Shown here: one piece after another, positions 20,867 to 22,835 of the stretch
Numbering within the stretch: the stretch's first letter is position 1
Layout: the number at the start of each line of letters is the position of its first letter
Assembly: GCA_029865195.1 (NCBI GenBank)
Contig: JAOUHH010000011.1
Location: forward strand, 1 to 22,835
Reading direction: 5' to 3'
Source of the DNA: Desulfobulbaceae bacterium
GTDB taxonomy: Bacteria > Desulfobacterota > Desulfobulbia > Desulfobulbales > UBA5123
Length of the DNA: 22,835 nucleotides
Program-made: the position numbers and the translations under genes
The notes under the pieces: model-generated
Database searches by the model: none
What the model was told of the DNA's origin: nothing
The model's input: the letters and a program-made list of their open reading frames with translations, nothing else

Positions 20867-22835
20867 TTACTGCAGCAGGTTGGTGATGATCCGGGTCAGT
20901 TCGCGAAGATCGTATGGCTTGACCAGGGCGGCTTGGAAGCCGAAATCCTGGTAGTGGGCCAGGATCGGGTCGTTGGAATACCCGCTTGAGACGATCACCT
21001 TGACGGCGGGGTTCAGTTCACGAACCTTTTGTACCGCGTCCTTGCCGCCCATGCCGCCGGGGATGGTTAGGTCCATGATGATCAGGTCTATGGGCGCTGC
21101 GGTGTCCATGTTTTCACGATAGATCTCCACCGCTTCCTCCCCGTTTTTGGCAAGTTCGACGGCAAAGCCCAGGTGGGTGAAGATGCTTCGGGAGAGATCC
21201 CGGATCATCTCTTCATCATCCATGATCAAAACCTTTCGTTTGCCGCCACGGATCGTTGGTGCGTCCTCATCGGCCGCGGCCACGACTGCCTCTCTGCTGG
21301 AGGCGGGCAGGTAAATGGTGAAAGTGGTGCCATTGCCGGGGGTGGAGGCGGCGGCGATGTGTCCGTCGTGCTTGCTGATGATGGAGTAGGTTATGGCAAG
21401 CCCCAGGCCGCTGCCGCCCTGCTTGGTGGTGAAATAGGGATCGAAGATTTTATCGAGGATCTCTTCCGGGATCCCGGCGCCGGTGTCGCTGATGGTGAGC
21501 TTGACGTAGCGTTTGTCCGGAGGCAGGAGGATGTCGCGGTTGTCGAGATGGGCAAGGTTGTGGCCGCCGACGGTGATGGTGCCGCTGTCAGGCATGGCGT
21601 GCATGGCGTTGATGATCAGGTTCTGGATGACCTGGCTCATCTGCCCCTTGTCGATATCGACAAGCCACAGGTCGGTATCCATATCGTAGTTGCAGGCGAT
21701 CTTGCTCCCGTGCAGGACGAATTCGGCGGAATCGACGATGATTTCCTGGATGGAGGCGGTTTCCTTTACCGGTTCGCCACCCTTGGCGAAGGTAAGCAAC
21801 TGCTGGGTAAGTCGCTTGGCCCGTTGGGTGGCCTTCTCTACCTGGGTGAGCAAGGTGAGGGCCTTGTGGTCTTTGCCGATGATCTGGTTGGCCAGGGAGA
21901 TGTTGCCGAGGATCGCCATCAGGATATTATTGAAATCATGGGCGATACCGCCGGCCAGGAGGCCCACGGATTCGAGTTTTTTTGCCTTGAGCAGTTCCCG
22001 TTCCATCATCACCTGCGCGGTGGTGTCCCGGAAGACTAAAACCGCGCCGATGATCTGGCTCTTCGGGTCGCGGATGGGCGCGCCGCTGTCGGCGATGATC
22101 CGTTCCTGACCGTCCCTGGCGATCAGCACGGTGTGATTGGCGAGGCCGATGGTCTTGCCGGAGGTAAGGATCAGGTCAACCGGGTTTTCGCATGGCTGGC
22201 GGGTGGTCTGGTTGATGATGTTGAAGACCGTGGCCAGCGGTTGCCCGGCAGCCTCTTCCTGGCTCCAGCCGGTGAGTTCCTCCGCCACCTTGTTCAGCAA
22301 GACAACCCGTCCATGGGTGTCGGTGGTGATGACGCCGTCGCCGATGCTCCGCAGGGTGATGGCCAGCCTTTCCCGTTCCTCGGAAAGGCGTTCTTCCGCG
22401 ACCTTGCGGGCGGTGATGTCGCGGAAAACGGCGACCACGTATTGTTCGGCCATGATCTTGGTGTGTTTCAGGGTCGCCTCGGCCCAGAACAGGTTGCCGT
22501 TTTTCTTTTTGCATCGCCATTCAAACAGCTGTGGTCCGAAATGAACGGCGTTTTTGAGCCGTTTCCGCGCTTCGGTAGCGGTGTACGGCTCTTCGCCGGC
22601 GCAAATCCGTTCGATGTCGAGCCGCAACGCCTCTTCGTAGGTGTAGCCGAACATCAGCAGCGTGGCCTGATTGACATCGACCATGGCACCGGAGGACTCG
22701 TCGAGCATCATGATCGCGTCGCTCGGGGCGTTGAATATCTTCCGGTATTTCTCCTCGCTTTGGGAGAGGTTCTTCTCGATGAGTTCCCGTTCGAGTATCT
22801 CGTTGTGCAGTTCTTCAACGACGTCGATGAGTTCG
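20867..22835 (-). CDS. PAS-PAS histidine kinase with C-terminal receiver, 5' end outside the window
   Basis: The last 655 residues are visible and the frame is open to the window edge, so the true start lies beyond it; an internal ATG at 22711 sits inside the first PAS domain and is not the start. Order: a coiled-coil linker (ELIDVVEELHNEILE); PAS-A with a PAC tail (WRCKKKNGNLFWAEA to VVAVFRDITARK); PAS-B (ITLRSIGDGVITTDTHGRVV to VLVFRDTTAQV); phosphoacceptor GGIAHDFNNILMAILGN of the HDFNN type; ATPase with NLIINAMHAMP, DTGAGIP, FDPYFTTK and GSGLGLAI; then a receiver (KVLIMDDEEMIRDL, phospho-acceptor aspartate in LIIMDLTIPGG, VSSGYS, LVKPYD). All catalytic motifs are intact. This layout, with the receiver after the kinase, usually signals by phosphorelay or by transfer to a separate regulator. 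Partner and ligand are unknown. Confidence 0.9.
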   Translation of the reverse strand, partial: ELIDVVEELHNEILERELIEKNLSQSEEKYRKIFNAPSDAIMMLDESSGAMVDVNQATLLMFGYTYEEALRLDIERICAGEEPYTATEARKRLKNAVHFGPQLFEWRCKKKNGNLFWAEATLKHTKIMAEQYVVAVFRDITARKVAEERLSEERERLAITLRSIGDGVITTDTHGRVVLLNKVAEELTGWSQEEAAGQPLATVFNIINQTTRQPCENPVDLILTSGKTIGLANHTVLIARDGQERIIADSGAPIRDPKSQIIGAVLVFRDTTAQVMMERELLKAKKLESVGLLAGGIAHDFNNILMAILGNISLANQIIGKDHKALTLLTQVEKATQRAKRLTQQLLTFAKGGEPVKETASIQEIIVDSAEFVLHGSKIACNYDMDTDLWLVDIDKGQMSQVIQNLIINAMHAMPDSGTITVGGHNLAHLDNRDILLPPDKRYVKLTISDTGAGIPEEILDKIFDPYFTTKQGGSGLGLAITYSIISKHDGHIAAASTPGNGTTFTIYLPASSREAVVAAADEDAPTIRGGKRKVLIMDDEEMIRDLSRSIFTHLGFAVELAKNGEEAVEIYRENMDTAAPIDLIIMDLTIPGGMGGKDAVQKVRELNPAVKVIVSSGYSNDPILAHYQDFGFQAALVKPYDLRELTRIITNLLQ

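Noticed and set aside
1..22835. tRNA, rRNA, CRISPR, insertion sequences, integrase or attachment sites
   Set aside because: None seen on reading both strands: no repeat array, no transposase or integrase motif, no RNA-gene-like sequence. A covariance-model search would be needed to exclude small RNAs.

Overview
The window is about 22.8 kb of GC-rich bacterial DNA, fully packed with genes, and all but one gene lie on the minus strand. The organism is probably a Desulfobacterota (delta-proteobacterial, Desulfobulbales-like) anaerobe. That is an inference from protein style: many multi-PAS/GAF sensor kinases, a CBS-HD-GYP protein, cysteine-rich PAS domains, paired short TatA proteins and a 5'-methylthioadenosine deaminase beside a purine nucleoside phosphorylase. 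No rRNA, tRNA, CRISPR array, insertion sequence or phage gene was seen, so this looks like ordinary chromosome rather than a mobile island.

Layout. (1) 1-2202, minus: a lipoprotein with a family-10-like glycosidase fold, a parvulin-type prolyl isomerase in the same reading frame separated from it by a single TGA, and the start of the membrane protease HtpX, which runs off the left edge. (2) 2220-3098, plus: a YkgJ-type cysteine-cluster protein with a good sigma-70 promoter; it is the only plus-strand gene. (3) A long bidirectional terminator at 3126-3181 separates it from two tandem TatA/E genes (3198-3694). (4) 3839-5656: a tandem-GAF histidine kinase with its own promoter. (5) 5725-12346: a tight operon transcribed leftwards, rsfS - gpmI - thrC - cNMP-binding histidine kinase - purine nucleoside phosphorylase - mtaD, with gaps of 1, 4 and 19 nt followed by overlaps of 4 and 1 nt. 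A TTGCCT-17-TATGAT promoter precedes rsfS. (6) 12559-15654: an ABHD14-like alpha/beta hydrolase, a MutS-type ATPase with a hydrophobic central segment, and a small CxC/CxxC protein, each with its own recognisable promoter. (7) 15778-22835: three large signalling proteins: a triple-PAS hybrid kinase with two receivers, a four-CBS/PAS/HD-GYP c-di-GMP phosphodiesterase, and a PAS-PAS kinase with a C-terminal receiver that runs off the right edge.

How it fits together. The central operon joins ribosome silencing (RsfS), lower glycolysis (GpmI), threonine synthesis (ThrC) and nucleoside/MTA salvage (PNP, MtaD). A kinase predicted to bind a cyclic nucleotide is translationally coupled to the nucleoside enzymes. 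Four histidine kinases lie in about 19 kb without one free-standing response regulator, so their partners are either fused receivers or encoded elsewhere.

Most worth a second look: the TGA-split glycosidase/parvulin reading frame with a hairpin directly after the TGA, the nucleotide-sensing kinase inside a purine/MTA salvage operon, the MutS-like protein with a membrane-like segment, and the cysteine-bearing PAS pair. No clearly unprecedented multi-gene system was identified.
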